DNA of 64,000 bases from Anaerolineales bacterium (GTDB lineage Bacteria; Chloroflexota; Anaerolineae; 4572-78; J111), in assembly GCA_020634855.1 (NCBI GenBank), contig JACKAU010000005.1:496001-560000 (forward strand), read 5' to 3'. Positions 62,142 through 64,000 of this stretch are shown here, piece by piece. A program made the position numbers and the translations under genes. Under the pieces are notes generated by a model. It did no database searches and was not told where the DNA came from. It worked only from the letters and a program-made list of their open reading frames with translations. Positions within the stretch are counted from its first letter, which is position 1. Every line of letters starts with the position of its first letter.

Positions 62142-62537
62142 ATGCAGCCAACTATGAGCGAACCTTTGATTTTGGTCGCTGAAGATGAACGAGATATCAG
62201 AGAACTGATTATCATTTCTCTTGAAATTGATGGTTTTAGGGTGGTAGACGTACCCAACGGCGAGGAAGCCGTAAAAAAAGCCTTGGAGATTTCACCAGAT
62301 CTGATTCTAATGGATGTCCGCATGCCCAAAATGTCAGGTTTTGAAGCCTGCCAGGCGCTCAAAGCCGATGATCGGACCAAAGATATCCCTGTTGTTTTTC
62401 TGTCGGCCAAGGGCCAGGAAAATGAAGTGAGTACCGGATTGGAGTTAGGCGCTTCGGATTATTTCTTGAAACCCTTTGCCCCCGATGAATTAGCCAAACG
62501 TGTTAACAAAGTGTTAACCGAACTAGGTAGATTGTAG
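62142..62537 (+). CDS. CheY-like single-domain response regulator
   Basis: A 131-residue receiver domain without output. The acidic pair is VAEDERD, the phospho-acceptor Asp near 58 is in LILMDVRMPKMSG, and the Lys lies in YFLKPFAP. The start is ambiguous: ATG at 62142 has AGGAGA only one base away, while the ATG at 62154 (MSEPLIL) is 13 bases from it. It is 26 bases after the seven-GAF kinase, which is its likely phosphodonor. A single-domain receiver can act as a phosphate sink or shuttle, or through a binding partner. It is followed by the pseudo-hydrolase gene. Confidence 0.9.
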   Translation: MQPTMSEPLILVAEDERDIRELIIISLEIDGFRVVDVPNGEEAVKKALEISPDLILMDVRMPKMSGFEACQALKADDRTKDIPVVFLSAKGQENEVSTGLELGASDYFLKPFAPDELAKRVNKVLTELGRL

Positions 62538-62587
62538 CCTTAATGTTTGAGTTCTTTTCGTTATCAATAATTGAGATTTGAGACCTG

Positions 62588-63388
62588 ATGAGTGCTGTTG
62601 TCATTGACGGTGGGTTAGTCCATTACGAGGCTTTTGGCCGGGGTAAACCCGTGCTTTTCCTACACGGCTGGCTTGGCTCGTGGCGATATTGGATGCCCAC
62701 TATGGAAGCTATCTCCGACAAATACCGGACCTATGCCCTCGATTTGTGGGGTTTTGGCGACTCTGACAAATCCAGAACCCGCTACGAAATAACCGACTAT
62801 GTGGCCCTAATCAATAACTTTGTCGATAATATGGGTATCCGCGAAGCCCCGATCATCGGACATGCTCTAGGAGCGAGTGTGGCGCTTGAGTACACCGTCC
62901 AGCATCCGGATCGGGCTAAAAAAGTGATGGCCGTCAGTTTGCCGATGAATAGCGACAGTATTAACCGGAAACTTATCGACATGGCCAATCGCTCAGTGAT
63001 GTCAAAGATGTTGTGGTGGCGGCAAATTACTCATAAGGAAGTTCAGCGTGAAGCTGAAAAGACGGCTGATGGCGCTATCATCGCTAGTATTGAGTCTGTC
63101 GCCAAAATAGATATCTCCAGTCGAATGAATATAATCGCCCAATCCCCCGACTCGATGCTGTTGGTGGTCTACGGTGAAAAGGACGATATGATCGATCCGG
63201 CTCCGCCTCGATCGCTAAACGGCAATAGTTGGCCTAATATTCGCCCTATCGGCCTGACCGAGTCGAAACATTTCCCCATGCTTGAAGAGGCGGCTAAGTT
63301 TTACCGGCTGCTTCAAGATTTCCTCGATATTGAAGAGGATTTATCTACGCTTGAGCTAAAAGAAGAGTGGCGGCGTCGTACCCGCTAA
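62588..63388 (+). CDS. Alpha/beta-hydrolase-fold protein lacking the catalytic Ser
   Basis: A 266-residue paralogue of the hydrolase at 52166-52990; the N-terminal 100 residues align without gaps (VHYEAFGRGKPVLFLHGWLG, WGFGDSDKSR). At the nucleophile elbow it reads IGHALGASVAL: Ala near 93 in place of the Ser of VGHSMGG. Asp (GEKDDMIDPA) and His (SKHFPMLEE) are kept. The change is a GCT codon, one base away from TCT, and the fold is otherwise intact, so the protein is probably a binding or regulatory pseudo-hydrolase. It sits right after the kinase and receiver genes. An alternative nucleophile cannot be excluded. Confidence 0.85.
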   Translation: MSAVVIDGGLVHYEAFGRGKPVLFLHGWLGSWRYWMPTMEAISDKYRTYALDLWGFGDSDKSRTRYEITDYVALINNFVDNMGIREAPIIGHALGASVALEYTVQHPDRAKKVMAVSLPMNSDSINRKLIDMANRSVMSKMLWWRQITHKEVQREAEKTADGAIIASIESVAKIDISSRMNIIAQSPDSMLLVVYGEKDDMIDPAPPRSLNGNSWPNIRPIGLTESKHFPMLEEAAKFYRLLQDFLDIEEDLSTLELKEEWRRRTR

Positions 63389-63429
63389 TCGCCCCCTATG
63401 GTCTAGTGTTAAAAGACTCGCCCGGTAAA

Positions 63430-63447
63430 CCATAATTATGGTATAAT
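63430..63447 (+). promoter_or_regulatory. Extended -10 promoter with overlapping palindrome
   Basis: TATAAT (63442-63447) is preceded by TGG, giving an extended -10 without a clear -35. CCATAATTATGG (63430-63441), a perfect 12-base palindrome, abuts it and could be an operator. The ATG of the V4R-like gene is 45 bases downstream. Confidence 0.5.
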
Positions 63448-63491
63448 GGCTCTACGTTCATACTGTTAAAAATTTTAAACGAGGTGAATCG

Positions 63492-64000
63492 ATGCCAGAA
63501 GAGCGCCCCATGCCAAATGCTGCGTTGCGGGTTCTATTGGAAGCTATTGAAGATGTAATGGGAGCAAACGGAACTAAGGCTGTACTCAATGCCGGCGGAC
63601 TTAGTAAATACATCGACAACTATCCCCCCAAAAACCTCGAAATGGAGGCGACGTTTGCCCAGTACGGCGCGGCGCAGCAGGCGGTTGAGGATTTTTACGG
63701 ACCGCGTGGGGCGCGGGCGATGCTTCTGAGAATTGGTCGAGCCACCTTTCAATTTGGCTTGAGAGACCAGCCCGCCATTTTAGGCTTGGCCGGTATCGCC
63801 TTGAAAGCGCTACCTGAGAAAACGCGGATGAAGTTGATTTTAGAGCGGATGGCTAAAGCGGCGGTTGATCGAGTTAACCAACCGACGGTAGTTATGGAGG
63901 AAGAAGACGCTTATTACTTTATTGTGGAACAGTGTCCTTGTAAATGGCGTCCTGAGCACGATAAACCCTGCTGTTATGTGACAGTTGGCGTTCTGATGGA
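63492..64000 (+). CDS. V4R-like cysteine-rich protein (cut by window edge)
   Basis: At least 169 residues run to the window edge. GAGGTGAATCG lies directly before the ATG and gives a good ribosome site. The region about 10-130 is helical (LRVLLEAIEDVMG, AVEDFYGPRGARAMLLRIGR, FQFGLRDQPAILGLAG), and the stretch from about 137 reads YYFIVEQCPCKWRP followed by CCYVTVG. This layout resembles V4R (4-vinyl reductase-type, small-molecule or metal-binding) domains, where such Cys bind zinc. It has its own promoter. The call rests on this partial protein, and the C-terminal end is missing. Confidence 0.6.
   Translation, partial: MPEERPMPNAALRVLLEAIEDVMGANGTKAVLNAGGLSKYIDNYPPKNLEMEATFAQYGAAQQAVEDFYGPRGARAMLLRIGRATFQFGLRDQPAILGLAGIALKALPEKTRMKLILERMAKAAVDRVNQPTVVMEEEDAYYFIVEQCPCKWRPEHDKPCCYVTVGVLM

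Noticed and set aside
1..64000. tRNA, rRNA, transposase, integrase or prophage genes
   Set aside because: No cloverleaf, rRNA core, transposase motif or phage structural gene was seen by eye; small RNA genes could be missed without a search.

Overview
The window looks like a chromosomal piece from a Chloroflexota bacterium, most likely Anaerolineae or a close relative. This is inferred from gene content, not from a marker tree. The clues are a MutL-type ASKHA gene inside an operon of unknown membrane proteins (one DUF6754-like), many-GAF histidine kinases, paired M16 peptidases, Pro/Thr-rich cell-surface tails, and DUF4388, V4R-like and small-GTPase genes. I saw no rRNA, tRNA, CRISPR array, transposase or phage gene, so this reads as ordinary chromosome with a few lineage-specific modules.

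Layout. 1-16 kb: the start of a membrane protein, a class A penicillin-binding protein, infA, an alpha/beta hydrolase, a DUF4352-like lipid-anchored or membrane protein with rdgB, two HtrA-type serine proteases around a 90-residue protein, a GldA/GldFG-type ABC operon with a DUF4340 protein, and a surface protein ending in a sortase-like VPNTG signal. 16.3-30.6 kb: one tightly packed leftward operon. It holds a HEAT-repeat protein, a small protein, a DUF6754-like protein, a membrane protein, a giant acidic PDWL-repeat protein of about 2,737 residues (split here by one missing G), another membrane protein, a MutL-like ASKHA ATPase and a KOW-type protein. This is the best candidate for an undescribed system. 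30.7-41 kb: a VOC protein, two overlapping histidine kinases, a helicase-associated-domain protein, a DUF1232 protein, a MerR-like coiled-coil protein and a DUF368 polyprenyl-phosphate transporter.

41-50 kb: ftsH, a response regulator with a degenerate GGDEF domain, an M20 amidohydrolase, an M16 peptidase pair (one active, one inactive by motif), a HAD hydrolase and ribonuclease D. 50.4-64 kb: a signalling and lipid-like module. It holds DUF4388, a small GTPase, an alpha/beta hydrolase, a left-handed beta-helix protein, a homologue of cyanobacterial acyl-ACP reductase, a second degenerate-GGDEF regulator, a seven-GAF histidine kinase, a CheY-like regulator, a second alpha/beta hydrolase whose nucleophile Ser is Ala, and the start of a V4R-like protein.

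Intergenic gaps carry clear sigma70-type promoters, several strong hairpin terminators (one a perfect 49-bp palindrome) and at least four kinds of palindromic repeat, one of them in two copies. Protein families were assigned by reading motifs; no database search was run.
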